From the NCBI RefSeq assembly GCF_009848495.1, contig NZ_WWEP01000036.1:62001-126000 (forward strand): DNA of 64,000 nt, given 5' to 3'. Every line of letters starts with the position of its first letter. Position 1 is the first letter of the stretch. Positions 37,001-44,556 of the stretch are shown here, one piece after another. This DNA is from Flavobacterium sp. MK4S-17. GTDB lineage: Bacteria > Bacteroidota > Bacteroidia > Flavobacteriales > Flavobacteriaceae. The position numbers and the translations under genes were made by a program. Under the pieces are notes generated by a model. It was not told the DNA's origin, made no database searches, and worked only from the letters and a program-made list of their open reading frames with translations.

Positions 37001-38353
37001 GGTTGCCGGTGTAAAATCAACTACGCTTTCAATAGGGGCAGTACTATTTGTAATATTAGGATGGTCTGCTAAAACCTGAGTCATTGCAGTAGCAAGCCTC
37101 TCAGTGCCTACGGCTACTTTAAGCCTTTCAACATAAGTTGTACCTCCACTGTTTCCATATTTGTATTTTAACCTGTAAGTAACTCCACCGGTCAAACTTA
37201 CACCCTGTGTATAAAACCAGGCATTAGCAGCATTACTGGAATTATATAAATATCTTAGTACAGTGCTATTAAATCCATTAGTTGTTGTATTAGTAGCCCA
37301 GTTGTTTCCCGAACCGGCATTTTGTATTGCAGTACAGGCAGGAATAGCCGGTGTGGTTACACTTTGAAAATCTTCTTCATAAGGCACAGTTGTTGGATCA
37401 CATTGCGTTGTATATGATAATGGCCCGGCCCATGAACTTGAATCTGAAGCACCACATTTACCTCTTACCCAAAAATAATATTGAGTATTAGACATAAGTG
37501 AACCCACGGTAACAGATGTGCCTGAAGCAACATTGCCTGTAGGCGTTGTACCTGCTGTGGGAGGTGTATTAGTATCTGACTGATAATAATCGTATCCGTT
37601 AGCAGGAGCACTTGGAGATGCAGTCCAACTAATTGTAGCATTACTTGTTGTTAATGCCGTTGTTTGCAATGCACTTGGCGGCAGGCATGATGCTACTGCC
37701 CCTTCAAACCTCAATCTTGCTAAAGTAGATGTTCTTGTGCCTGAAGGTGGTGAAGCAGGATCTGCATTCGTACCATCACTATAGGTATACAGCCCTGTGT
37801 TAGTTGCACCTGTATATGAGCCAAAGTTAAACAAGCTTGTAAAATTCGGGGCGTTTTCATCAACTGCCACCACGAGGTTGTCTACACCATTATAATTAAA
37901 AGGTGTAGTAAACGTAATTTCCATCCACGAATCTGATACAAAGTTAACGGTGCCGGTAAAAACCTGCGTTAAATCTCCGACAGCAACCCAATCTGAAGTT
38001 GATGAAAAGCTTGTTTTGGTAGTATGCCCCAAATAAACTGTCCAGTTATTTATTAAGGCAACATTAGTAGTAGCCGGCATAGTACCAACATAATAGCTTA
38101 TTTTAGTAATGTTACCAGCTACACCACCAGAGGCAGCATAACTTGATGCGGATACCAATTGCTGGGAATAGGTATAACCAAAATTTGACCTTATAGGTAT
38201 ATTGTTGGAAGAAACCGTAGAGCCGCTCCCAATACCTATAGTACCAACCTGAGCAAAAGAAGATTGCCCAATAAGCAAGAAAAGCAAACAACCCGTGACA
38301 TAAAGCCAGCGTTGCCAGACCTCCCGTACTTTTAGTAAAGTAGATTTTTTCAT
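31037..38353 (-). CDS. T9SS-secreted FN3/adhesion repeat protein, 2438 residues
   Basis: The start at MKKSTLLKVREVW (38353) gives a proper signal peptide ending SFAQ; an in-frame ATG at 38422 is rejected. An N-terminal jelly-roll precedes FN3 modules opening with Cys near residues 223, 483, 751, 1033 and 1313, each followed by a jelly-roll anchor module. Then come Ig-like segments (from about 1412, EKCGPGTVELSATS; about 1636, GASDYDTFVWSPSEGVSGD). A late unique segment follows (TTCEDLDVYAQVYKAGV). The last 75 residues are a type A sorting domain nearly identical to that of the next gene. It is a surface or secreted paralogue of the 1846-residue protein. Adhesion is the likely role; no enzyme motif is seen. 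Confidence 0.9.
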   Translation of the reverse strand: MKKSTLLKVREVWQRWLYVTGCLLFLLIGQSSFAQVGTIGIGSGSTVSSNNIPIRSNFGYTYSQQLVSASSYAASGGVAGNITKISYYVGTMPATTNVALINNWTVYLGHTTKTSFSSTSDWVAVGDLTQVFTGTVNFVSDSWMEITFTTPFNYNGVDNLVVAVDENAPNFTSLFNFGSYTGATNTGLYTYSDGTNADPASPPSGTRTSTLARLRFEGAVASCLPPSALQTTALTTSNATISWTASPSAPANGYDYYQSDTNTPPTAGTTPTGNVASGTSVTVGSLMSNTQYYFWVRGKCGASDSSSWAGPLSYTTQCDPTTVPYEEDFQSVTTPAIPACTAIQNAGSGNNWATNTTTNGFNSTVLRYLYNSSNAANAWFYTQGVSLTGGVTYRLKYKYGNSGGTTYVERLKVAVGTERLATAMTQVLADHPNITNSTAPIESVVDFTPATTGIYYIGFNAYSIADRGSLYVDDISLDESPSCLEPSALSVSNLMADSATVQWTASTSNPASGYDYIISEDNTEPDDFSSPTDNVPTGTTLDLTSIFSNTTYYVWVRANCGSGETSEWVGPLTFTTPCTAFDAPFTESLDSGAIPSACWTNTSSNTVANGLWKFTGEAGYAVGNTRSAGTYAWVDGSDPSNISDVTLISPMIDVSELTLPYLTFDMYSNNTGTYPNNIFKVDVQAVGGTWTNVYTNNTSSTQWRTIKITLPDYIGETIRVRFVVDKTAAPSGNAFYNDILLDNVNVNEAPTCLEVEGALTVANVTSEAADISWTASTSNPSGGYDYYVAEDNIAPNEFTTPTDNVSGTSVSLSSLFPNTTYRVWVRANCGAGDVSLWNSVPAVFTTKQVPATLPYSDDFEGGLNWTFVNGSQPNKWFIGPTVNNGGFNAIYISNTADGSNNEYTRGTNSVTFAYRDVELPTNIEEAKITFDWQAGGESTYDYIRVWAVPSDFVPTPGTQLTAANSNGGVQLGTATIANGNFNLSTGFVTSDIIAPAAAYAGQTIRLVFEWRNDGGGGVQPAGAIDNVNITVVNCIAPTSPYVVATPGNTTIHWTEPNNVPSDGYDFYVAPDNTAPDAFTIPTGNVASGNSAVVPGLNEDSVYYYWIRSNCGNESSVWVSGGSLRTDCEIPYMPEYTNDFTDFAGAMPDAGSICWREANGVMQNNPINLTIGTSSWVSENYNNAAGDNGKAVRIELYGNKDQWIVSPAMELTAGTDYQLEYSASVIPWSGSTTVADMNEKFVKVVVSTDGGATWGPANVIKTYDNSNIPAGGVSEIVPLTGYTGVVKIGFYAHSASNTPDLRFYIDNFRVRETPACIEPTNLVAGTIGEDTAEISWDASLSAPADGYEYYASTDSTPPTVGTAGQGTVLAGVLNATVEDLFPSTEYFIWVRANCGSGLNSAWTGPVTVSTRCDAPEVSAVDGEKCGPGTVELSATSNDGGTLKWFAAQTGGLPLATGETFTTPEISETTTYYVMASGNESVTTGAARIDAPTTDGGTTPSNYGLLFDVTSEFTLNTVDVYLNSGTAGTLVVKLFNNAGAELQSADIALPAGGTTSAPVLHTIQLGWQIPAGTNYRIAAMSGPSMIRQYSASYPYPIGSAGTITSGYILGTSGSYYYFYNWSITEACTSLRIPVTATISDAPELTLSADPAAVCEGETTTAVTIATGASDYDTFVWSPSEGVSGDAANGWTFNPTVSTVYTLNASQSAGAMCDADPVTVNVTINPLPTAIVITNSAEGDVCINAVESLTVSGGEVPVAGQEVTIGDATTKTGLTEVLTAFNNRWSSLKSQTIYTAAELTAAGLSAGDITSIAYNITSLGSGTNVGAYTIKIGTTSNDTFTGTTYLDESSFTTVYGPVTYNHAIGWNTVQFTTPFEWDGVSNIVVAVRMTGANSTNNSETYYTETSGNTVLYNRSDLAATTGSTSNKRFNIKLIGTGLAPADVVWSPVAGLYSDEAATVPYAGENSAVVYVKSDSAASSTYTVTATSDAGCLVTETVEVNFVDCNIGWANLQFPATGTITTCEDLDVYAQVYKAGVTEDAGAGEAITAWIGVSDADTDPSTWDESDWQLATFNVQVGNNDEYTYSISGLDAGTYYYASRFQYLNGDYYYGGFNGGAWDGTTNVNGVLTVNAIAAPTASNQELCAGSTVADLEATGSNIAWYANATGGVALDGAAALVDGITYFASQTVDGCESIDRTPVLVDIITVTADNPADVSACNVYTLPALTAGSYYTEAGGNGTMLEAGDEITTTQTIYVYAASGTCSVDNSFIVTINVVADPVANAIQTINVDSADDATIEDIEITATGTVAWYASEEDANGGTGALDAGTQLISGNTYYAMQTVGNCTNDNPVPVTVTVVLGSKGFDIAAFSYYPNPVQNILNLTYSSDISSVSVYNLLGQEVMTQKVNATDVKVDMSSLADGAYLVKVAAGNAVKTVKVIKKQ

Positions 38354-38621
38354 AAAAACAATAATTTGATTAAAAGTTAATAAAACTATAAATTTTTTAC
38401 GACATACAGAGGGAGATATCAAATTTTAATAATAAATAAAATTACAACTTAAACAGAATAAAAAATTCATTAATTATTCAATTCATATTTTAAATAATCA
38501 ATATAAATGCAAAAAAAATAAATATACCTCTTTAAGTACTGAAATTTAATATGTTAAATTTATCGCATAAAACAGCAAAAGCTCCTTACGGAGCTTTAAA
38601 AAATAAATATTTATCTAAATA
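38354..38621. other. AT-rich region between T9SS gene and fabI
   Basis: This 268-bp, very AT-rich stretch holds the upstream region of the 2438-residue T9SS gene and the fabI terminator. I see no open frame worth calling and no exact TAnnTTTG box; the nearest is AAAATTTG read on the minus strand around 38420. Confidence 0.5.
38577..38600 (-). terminator. fabI terminator
   Basis: The stem AAAGCTCC / GGAGCTTT with loop TTAC lies 22 nt beyond the fabI stop codon. Confidence 0.8.
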
Positions 38622-39434
38622 TTATTCTGCTGATAATCTTTCCATTATTTCAGAACTTACCCCGGTAGAGGAATATCCACCATCATGGAAAAGGTTTTGC
38701 ATGGTAACCATTCTGGTAAGGTCGGAAAATAATGTAATACAGTAATCTGCACATGATTCTGCATCTGCATTACCCAGCGGGGCAATGGAATCGGCATAAT
38801 CATAAAAATCTCCAAATCCTTTAATACCTGTACCGGCAGTAGTTTTAGTTGGCGATTGCGATACCGTATTTATCCTTACTTTTTTCTCTACACCATAATG
38901 GTAACCAAAACTCCTGGCTATAGATTCCAGCATGGCTTTAATATCTGCCATATCGGTATAAAAAGGATAAGTCCTTTGGGCTGCCATATAAGTTAGCGCC
39001 ACCACGCTTCCACCTTCATTAATAGCATCCATTTTTTTGGCAACACTAAGCATTTTATGTAGTGAAAGTGCAGATACATCTATACCTTTCATAAAATAAT
39101 CATAGTTGGATTCCGTATAAGGTATATTTTTTCTGATATTAACACTCATACCAATAGAATGCAGCACAAAGTCTATTTTGCCGCCAAGTATTTCCTGTGC
39201 TTTTTCATAAAGATTGGCAAGGTCATCAACATTGGTTGCATCGGCAGGGATTATCTGTGAGCCTGTCTTTTCAGCCAGTGCATTTATTTCACCCATCCTC
39301 ATGGCAATAGGTGCATTGGTAAGCACAAATGTTGCCCCCTGTTCATGTGCCTTTTCTGCTACCTTCCAGGCTATTGAATTTTGGTCAAGCGCACCGGTTA
39401 TAATACCGCGCTTTCCTTTAAGTAAGTTATGCAT
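38622..39434 (-). CDS. fabI: Enoyl-[acyl-carrier-protein] reductase (NADH)
   Basis: This 270-residue short-chain dehydrogenase-type enzyme reduces the enoyl-ACP double bond in the last step of each fatty-acid elongation cycle. It has the FabI-type cofactor site GIITGALDQNSIAWKVA (residues 10-26), SIGMSVN, and the catalytic Tyr-x6-Lys (YTDMADIK), followed by the conserved TVSQSPTKTTAGTGIKGF. It is preceded by recN on the same strand but has its own promoter overlapping the recN stop codon. Confidence 0.96.
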   Translation of the reverse strand: MHNLLKGKRGIITGALDQNSIAWKVAEKAHEQGATFVLTNAPIAMRMGEINALAEKTGSQIIPADATNVDDLANLYEKAQEILGGKIDFVLHSIGMSVNIRKNIPYTESNYDYFMKGIDVSALSLHKMLSVAKKMDAINEGGSVVALTYMAAQRTYPFYTDMADIKAMLESIARSFGYHYGVEKKVRINTVSQSPTKTTAGTGIKGFGDFYDYADSIAPLGNADAESCADYCITLFSDLTRMVTMQNLFHDGGYSSTGVSSEIMERLSAE

Positions 39435-39483
39435 AATCGTTATTTTTATTCGTCGATTTAGTTAGCTTGATATGTTATACGGA

Positions 39484-39513
39484 CAAATATATAGTATTTT
39501 TTCAGTTCAGCAA
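39484..39513 (-). promoter_or_regulatory. fabI promoter
   Basis: TTG (39511-39513), 19 nt, then TATATTTG (39484-39491) on the minus strand, 50 nt before the ATG. The -33 element lies inside the end of recN. Confidence 0.7.
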
Positions 39514-41154
39514 CGCCCTTGCATGATTAAGCGCAGAATCTGAAATATCCTTTCCGGAAAGCATCTCAGCAATTTCCCTTACACGCTCTTCACTATCAAG
39601 AAGCTTTAACTCTGAAACTGTAGTTTCGTCCTGTATTTTTTTAAATACTTTATAATGATGCCTGCCTTTTGAAGCTATCTGGGGCAGATGCGTTATAGCA
39701 AATACCTGCATACTGCTGCTCATGGCTTTCATTATCTCGCCCATTTTATTGGCTATCTCGCCTGAAACACCTGTATCTATTTCATCAAATATAATAGTAG
39801 GGAGTTTTGAATATTCTGCCAGCGTTGCTTTTACTGCCAGCATTATCCTGGACATCTCCCCGCCTGATGCCACCTTTTTAAGTAACCCGTAATCTGTACC
39901 CTTGTTGCCGGAAAAAAGCAACTCCATTACATCTTTGCCTTTTGCATGATAACTATCCGTATGCTTCAGGTCAAATTTAAAGCGAGCATTCGGCATACCC
40001 AACTGGGCAAGCATGGCAGTTATTTTATCATTTACTACAGGTATTGCATTTTCCCTGTTTTTAAATATGGAAAGGGAAGTACTGTTCAGTAAAGATTCAG
40101 CCTGTTGTATATTAGCGCTTAAAGCCGCTATCTTTTCATCTGCCTCCCCAGCCATAATTACTTTACTATCCAGCTGTGCCTGTATGGCAATAAGTTCCTC
40201 TACCGTTGTAACCTGATGCTTTTTCTGAAGGGTAAATATAAGCTGCAGTTTTTGGTTAACGGCTTCCAGCCTTTCCGGGTCGTCCCACAGCATTTCTGCA
40301 TTTTGTGAAAGCCCCGCGGCGATATCTTCAAACTCTATCAAAACGCTTGAAACACGTTCATAAAACTGGTTATACTCTACAGATATTGTACTGATTTTTT
40401 GAAGCGCTGCCTTAATTTCCTTCAGGTTTTGTATAGCACCCAATTGTTCTTCATTTGCTATGGCTAATGATTTCGCCAGGGCTTCTTTTATAAACTCAAC
40501 GTTACTCAGCTTTTCCAGTTCGCTTTCCAGTTCCTCCTGCTCTCCTGCCTTTAAATTAGCGGCATTTAATTCTTCCAGCAAAAAAGTATTATAATCCTGC
40601 TCTTTTGATAGTGCTTCTTTCTGCTCAGCCAGCTTCTTTAATTCAGCCTTCAGGTTTTTATAATCAGAAAGCTGCTTTCCATATTCTGCTAACAGGTTAC
40701 CATTACCGGCTACCGCATCAAGTATATATAACTGGTATTGCTCATCCGAGAGTTCATGGGTTTGGTGCTGCGAATGGATATCAATAAGATAATCCCCCAG
40801 TTCCTGAAGTTCCTGAAGGTTTACAGGGCTGTCATTTATAAATGCCCGTGATTTACCGGATGGAAGTATTTCCCTCCTTATTATGGTTACATCTTCATAA
40901 TCCAGGTCATTTTGGCCGAAAAAATCTTTAAGCCCGTAGTCGTTGATTTTAAAATGGGCTTCTATCACGCACTTTTGCTCCTTGTCCTTTAAAGAAGTAA
41001 GGTCGGCACGCCTGCCAAGTACAAGCCCAAGCGCACCCAACAGTATTGACTTACCCGCCCCGGTTTCCCCTGTTATAATGGAAAGTCCGTTTGAAAAGTC
41101 AATATCGAGATGCTCTATGAGCGCAAAATTTTTAATAGATAATGATTGCAGCAT
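39502..41154 (-). CDS. recN: DNA repair protein RecN
   Basis: This 550-residue SMC-like ATPase acts early in double-strand break repair. An N-terminal ATPase half has Walker A GETGAGKSILLGAL (about 30-43) and IEHLDIDFSNGLSIITG. Long coiled coils (about 155-380, rich in Glu, Lys, Leu) come next. The C-terminal half has the ABC signature VASGGEMSRIMLAVK and Walker B PTIIFDEIDTGVSGEIA, ending with the QIASKGRHHYKVFK segment. The length is normal. It is the last gene of the bamD-rpoZ-coaBC-porD-recN series, 36 nt after porD. Confidence 0.97.
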   Translation of the reverse strand: MLQSLSIKNFALIEHLDIDFSNGLSIITGETGAGKSILLGALGLVLGRRADLTSLKDKEQKCVIEAHFKINDYGLKDFFGQNDLDYEDVTIIRREILPSGKSRAFINDSPVNLQELQELGDYLIDIHSQHQTHELSDEQYQLYILDAVAGNGNLLAEYGKQLSDYKNLKAELKKLAEQKEALSKEQDYNTFLLEELNAANLKAGEQEELESELEKLSNVEFIKEALAKSLAIANEEQLGAIQNLKEIKAALQKISTISVEYNQFYERVSSVLIEFEDIAAGLSQNAEMLWDDPERLEAVNQKLQLIFTLQKKHQVTTVEELIAIQAQLDSKVIMAGEADEKIAALSANIQQAESLLNSTSLSIFKNRENAIPVVNDKITAMLAQLGMPNARFKFDLKHTDSYHAKGKDVMELLFSGNKGTDYGLLKKVASGGEMSRIMLAVKATLAEYSKLPTIIFDEIDTGVSGEIANKMGEIMKAMSSSMQVFAITHLPQIASKGRHHYKVFKKIQDETTVSELKLLDSEERVREIAEMLSGKDISDSALNHARALLN

Positions 41155-41190
41155 AATAGTATAACCTGCCTGAATGGCAACACAAATATA

Positions 41191-42075
41191 CTATTTAATA
41201 TTACTCCATTTAGAAGAATTAAGCGGCGAAATCCTGTTTAGGGTATTTAAAAGGTCGCCGGTAGAAACTATAGGCCCTCCGGAAAAAATAGCCACAAGCT
41301 CATCTGCCTTGGCATCAAAAAAGGTGCGGGTTAAATAAGCATTGGGCCTTACATTGTTTACTTTAGACAATGTTTTTATAGCCGCCATAATATTTTCCTT
41401 TGCCTCTTTTTGGTTATCACTCATTTTATCAAGCCCAAGAAAATGGTATTCATATAACGCTTCACGGAAAGGCATATAAGTATTGGAAAGGATATCATTC
41501 ACTAAAAAATAGCGGGTTTGGTTTCCATCCTGCTGGTTCCAGCCTTTGTACCCACCACTTTGGGCAACATTTGCAATACTAAGTGCTGTCTGGTAATAGG
41601 GTGTGCCCCCCTCCTTTTCAAAAGTATCGGCATCCAGCCCGATTATCATATTGGCATAAAAAGAAATGACTGAAACAAGATTAGAATCAAAACTGTTTGG
41701 ATTGTACACAAGGTTTTCTGATTCGTTATACCTAAAAGTAAAATCCTTGTCATTTACATTCAGTACAGGCGATGAATAAGTGGATCCATATACAGGGCGC
41801 GAAGACTGCACCTGTATGGTGGCCGAAAACTGACCGGAATTATAGGCCGATATATTAATAAACATTGAGCAGTCTATCCTTTCATTACCGGCAAAATTCC
41901 TTGAAGTAAAACGTGTGTTGTTAATAAAATCGTTCAGCGACCTTTCAAGTGTTTTAAATATCTGTGGGTTTGCATCAGTTATGCGGTCAAAACCCACGCT
42001 TAAATTACAGTTCAGTTCCTGCCCGTTTACAGAAAAAGAAAATAATACCAGTAAAAGCCCAAACCATCTATACAT
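41191..42075 (-). CDS. porD: DUF4835 / PorD-type secretion system protein
   Basis: This 294-residue exported protein has a signal peptide ending NGQ (residues 1-19). The family begins QELNCNLSVGFDRI and has DCSMFINISAYNSGQFSATIQVQSSRPVYGSTY and a C-terminal helical half with TRTFFDAKADELVAIF. DUF4835 proteins are annotated as T9SS component PorD in some databases; I rely on that family knowledge. It fits with the two T9SS cargo genes nearby. Its start overlaps the end of coaBC by 8 nt, so the two are co-translated. Confidence 0.85.
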   Translation of the reverse strand: MYRWFGLLLVLFSFSVNGQELNCNLSVGFDRITDANPQIFKTLERSLNDFINNTRFTSRNFAGNERIDCSMFINISAYNSGQFSATIQVQSSRPVYGSTYSSPVLNVNDKDFTFRYNESENLVYNPNSFDSNLVSVISFYANMIIGLDADTFEKEGGTPYYQTALSIANVAQSGGYKGWNQQDGNQTRYFLVNDILSNTYMPFREALYEYHFLGLDKMSDNQKEAKENIMAAIKTLSKVNNVRPNAYLTRTFFDAKADELVAIFSGGPIVSTGDLLNTLNRISPLNSSKWSNIK

Positions 42076-43279
42076 TATACCTTATTTTTATTTTATTAAC
42101 TATATCTGCCGCTACCTCTTCTTTTGTTTTTAAATCCATCGGCTCTGCTACAAAGCTGCTGTCAATAAAAGTAACTTTATTGGTAGCTTTGCCAAAACCG
42201 GCACCTTCATCATTAAGGGAATTTAAAACAATCAAATCTAAGTTTTTTTTCCTTATTTTCAGTTTGGCGTTTTCAATTTCATTTTCAGTTTCCAGCGCAA
42301 ACCCCACTAAAAACTGCTTTGTTTTCCTTTCGCCTAAAGAAGATAATATATCTTTTGTTTTCTCAAGCGCTATAGCAAACTCAGTATCCGACTTTTTTAT
42401 TTTTTGTTCCGCCACAACTTTTGGCTTATAATCGGCAACAGCCGCAGCAGCAACCACTACATCCATATCATCAAAACAGGCATTGCAGGCATTGTACATT
42501 TCCTCCGCCGAAGTAACCCTGATTATATTTACAAGCTCATGTTCCAGCTTTAAATGTGTAGGGCCGCTTACCAGTGTAACCTCCGCCCCCTGTACAGCCG
42601 CAGCAAGTGCAATATCATAACCCATTTTTCCCGAAGAATGGTTACCTATAAAACGTACAGGGTCTATCGCTTCGTATGTGGGGCCTGCAGTAACTAGTAT
42701 TTTTTTACCTTTTAAAGGCAATTTAGCCAAAAGGTCCTGCTCAATGAAAGCAACTATATTTTCCGGTTCTGCCATCCTGCCCTCACCTGAAAGCCCGCTG
42801 GCAAGCTCACCGCTCTCGGCAGGTATCATAATGTTGCCAAAGCTTTGGAGCTTTTTAAAATTATCGAGGGTGGAAGTGTGCTTATACATATCCAAATCCA
42901 TAGCCGGGGCAAAATATACCTGGCATTTGGCAGAAAGATAAGTGGCAAGCAAAAGGTTATCTGCATTACCCGAAACCATTTTAGACATAGTGTTTGCAGT
43001 AGCAGGCGCAATAATAAAAATATCGGCCCAAAGTGCGAGTTCTACATGGTTGTTCCAAACTGCATTTTTATCTTCCTCATCAAAAAAAGACGAATGAACA
43101 GGGTTTTTGGAAAGTGTGGATAATGTGAGGGGGGTAATAAAATCTTTAGAGGCAGGCGTCATGATTACTTTAACCTGAGCACCTGCCTTTATAAAAAGCC
43201 TTACCAATGAAGCTGTTTTATATGCGGCTATCCCCCCGGAAATTCCAAGTAGTATTTTTTTACCGCGCAAAACAGACAT
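42068..43279 (-). CDS. coaBC: Bifunctional phosphopantothenoylcysteine decarboxylase / phosphopantothenate-cysteine ligase
   Basis: This 403-residue enzyme makes 4'-phosphopantetheine for CoA. The N-terminal FMN-dependent decarboxylase (CoaC, about 1-190) has GISGGIAAYKTASLVR, the His in WNNHVELALWAD, and PATANTMSKM. The C-terminal CTP-dependent ligase (CoaB) starts at GKKILVTAGPTYEAIDPVRFIGNHSSGKMG and includes AAAVADYKP and the lysine region LEKTKDIL. It lies within the bamD-rpoZ-coaBC-porD-recN cluster, 8 nt after rpoZ. Confidence 0.97.
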   Translation of the reverse strand: MSVLRGKKILLGISGGIAAYKTASLVRLFIKAGAQVKVIMTPASKDFITPLTLSTLSKNPVHSSFFDEEDKNAVWNNHVELALWADIFIIAPATANTMSKMVSGNADNLLLATYLSAKCQVYFAPAMDLDMYKHTSTLDNFKKLQSFGNIMIPAESGELASGLSGEGRMAEPENIVAFIEQDLLAKLPLKGKKILVTAGPTYEAIDPVRFIGNHSSGKMGYDIALAAAVQGAEVTLVSGPTHLKLEHELVNIIRVTSAEEMYNACNACFDDMDVVVAAAAVADYKPKVVAEQKIKKSDTEFAIALEKTKDILSSLGERKTKQFLVGFALETENEIENAKLKIRKKNLDLIVLNSLNDEGAGFGKATNKVTFIDSSFVAEPMDLKTKEEVAADIVNKIKIRYNV

Positions 43280-43287
43280 GGTGTATA

Positions 43288-43611
43288 TTATTTATTTGGT
43301 TCCTTATAGGAAATTTTTTCTTCCAGCCATTCCTGTACTGCAAGTGCATGTGGCTTAGGAAGCTTTTCATAAAACTTGGAAACCTCTATTTGCTCCTTGT
43401 TTTCAAAAATTTCCTCAAGGCTGTCATTGTAAGTAGCAAATTCCTCAAGCTTTTCAATCAGTTCCTTTTTAATTTCGGTATTGATTTGGTTAGCCCTTTT
43501 TGCTATAATGGTAATTGCCTCGTAGATGTTACCTGTCGGTTCTTCTATCTTGCTCTTGTTGTAGGTAACCGTGTTTACGGGAGCAGTTGTTTTTTTTAAG
43601 TCCATTGCCAT
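43288..43611 (-). CDS. rpoZ: DNA-directed RNA polymerase omega subunit, Bacteroidota type
   Basis: This 107-residue protein matches the divergent omega subunit of Bacteroidota. It has the EAITIIAKRANQINTEIKKEL core (about 30-50), equivalent to the omega segment that holds the beta' C-terminus, and a Glu-rich tail with PKPHALAVQEWLEEKISYKEP. It starts one base after the bamD stop and precedes coaBC, the same order as in classical gene clusters where rpoZ lies beside coaBC. Confidence 0.88.
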   Translation of the reverse strand: MAMDLKKTTAPVNTVTYNKSKIEEPTGNIYEAITIIAKRANQINTEIKKELIEKLEEFATYNDSLEEIFENKEQIEVSKFYEKLPKPHALAVQEWLEEKISYKEPNK

Positions 43612-43612
43612 A

Positions 43613-44407
43613 TTAATTAGAAAATCTTTGTAGTTCGGTATTAATCCTTGCCAGCATTTCGTCGGCTTGTTTTTTATATTTTGTTTCGCTGTTAAATTTC
43701 ATTAGCGCGGCATAATTCGCTTTAGCCAGGTTAAGGCGCTCTTCCATTTTATTAGCCACACTGTTTATGGCAAGCTGATAAGATGAATCATATTTGTAAA
43801 ACAAAGCATCCTCCTTATAAGGTGTACCGGGATAATCTATAATAAAATTATCAAGTGCTTTTACCGCAGCCTTATAGTCCATAATAGTATTATACTGCTT
43901 TGCTATTTCATAAGCCTTCTTTTCCAGCTTCTCCCTAAGTTCTTTTACCAGCTTGTTAGCTTCAGGCAGGTATTCAGAGTTTGGGTATTTATCAATAAAC
44001 AACTGTAGCTTGTCTATCGCTTTGTAGGTATCTACCTGGTCAAGCGAATAAACCGGCGACAAAAAATAGTAGCTTTTTGCCCCTAAAAAAGAAGCCTCCT
44101 CCAGCTTTTCACTCCTTGGGTAGCCGGCAGCAAAACTTTCAAACTGGTAGCCTGCCGTATAATACTGCTCTGTTTTATACAGCGACTGTGCATACATATA
44201 AAACATTTTTTCGGCCTGTGGCTTACCCCTGTATGCCTGCGCTATCTGCTCAAACAGCCTTATGGCTTTTGCATACTTCCCGTTTTCATATAGTTTTTCC
44301 GCTACCTCATATTTCATTTTTACATCATCAGTCTTAAGTGCTTTTTGAAACTCACTGCATGAAGTCAGTAATAATGATAACAGAAGTATGTAAAAATATC
44401 TTGCCAT
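43613..44407 (-). CDS. bamD: Outer membrane assembly lipoprotein BamD
   Basis: This 264-residue lipoprotein of the beta-barrel assembly machine has a lipobox LLTSC with Cys17. About five tetratricopeptide-like helical hairpins follow: YEVAEKLYENGKYAKAIRLFEQIAQAYRG, then QSLYKTEQYYTAGYQFESFAAGYPRSEK and later DYKAAVKALDNFIIDYPGTPYKEDALF. It acts at the periplasmic face of the outer membrane with BamA. It leads the operon; a TTTG-N18-TAAATTTG promoter lies upstream. Confidence 0.95.
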   Translation of the reverse strand: MARYFYILLLSLLLTSCSEFQKALKTDDVKMKYEVAEKLYENGKYAKAIRLFEQIAQAYRGKPQAEKMFYMYAQSLYKTEQYYTAGYQFESFAAGYPRSEKLEEASFLGAKSYYFLSPVYSLDQVDTYKAIDKLQLFIDKYPNSEYLPEANKLVKELREKLEKKAYEIAKQYNTIMDYKAAVKALDNFIIDYPGTPYKEDALFYKYDSSYQLAINSVANKMEERLNLAKANYAALMKFNSETKYKKQADEMLARINTELQRFSN

Positions 44408-44453
44408 GTTTTATATAGATAATGCTTTTAGCACGCTGCTTTAAAAGCAACTG

Positions 44454-44483
44454 CAAATTTAGTTAATAATTACAGAATACAAA
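44454..44483 (-). promoter_or_regulatory. Promoter of the bamD-rpoZ-coaBC-porD-recN operon
   Basis: TTTG (44480-44483), 18 nt, then TAAATTTG (44454-44461) on the minus strand, 46 nt before the bamD start. Confidence 0.7.
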
Positions 44484-44510
44484 ATCTTTTTTCGCAGGCG
44501 TATAACCATA

Positions 44511-44536
44511 AAAAAAGATGCCCTCAGGCATCCTTT
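44511..44536 (-). terminator. Ferritin gene terminator
   Basis: The stem AAAAAGATGCC / GGCATCCTTTT with a short loop lies about 20 nt beyond the ferritin stop. Confidence 0.8.
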
Positions 44537-44556
44537 TAAACTCTTTATTTATTTTT

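Noticed and set aside
38354..38422. N-terminal extension of the 2438-residue T9SS protein
   Set aside because: The in-frame ATG at 38422 would place 23 extra residues before a signal peptide that is already complete from 38353.
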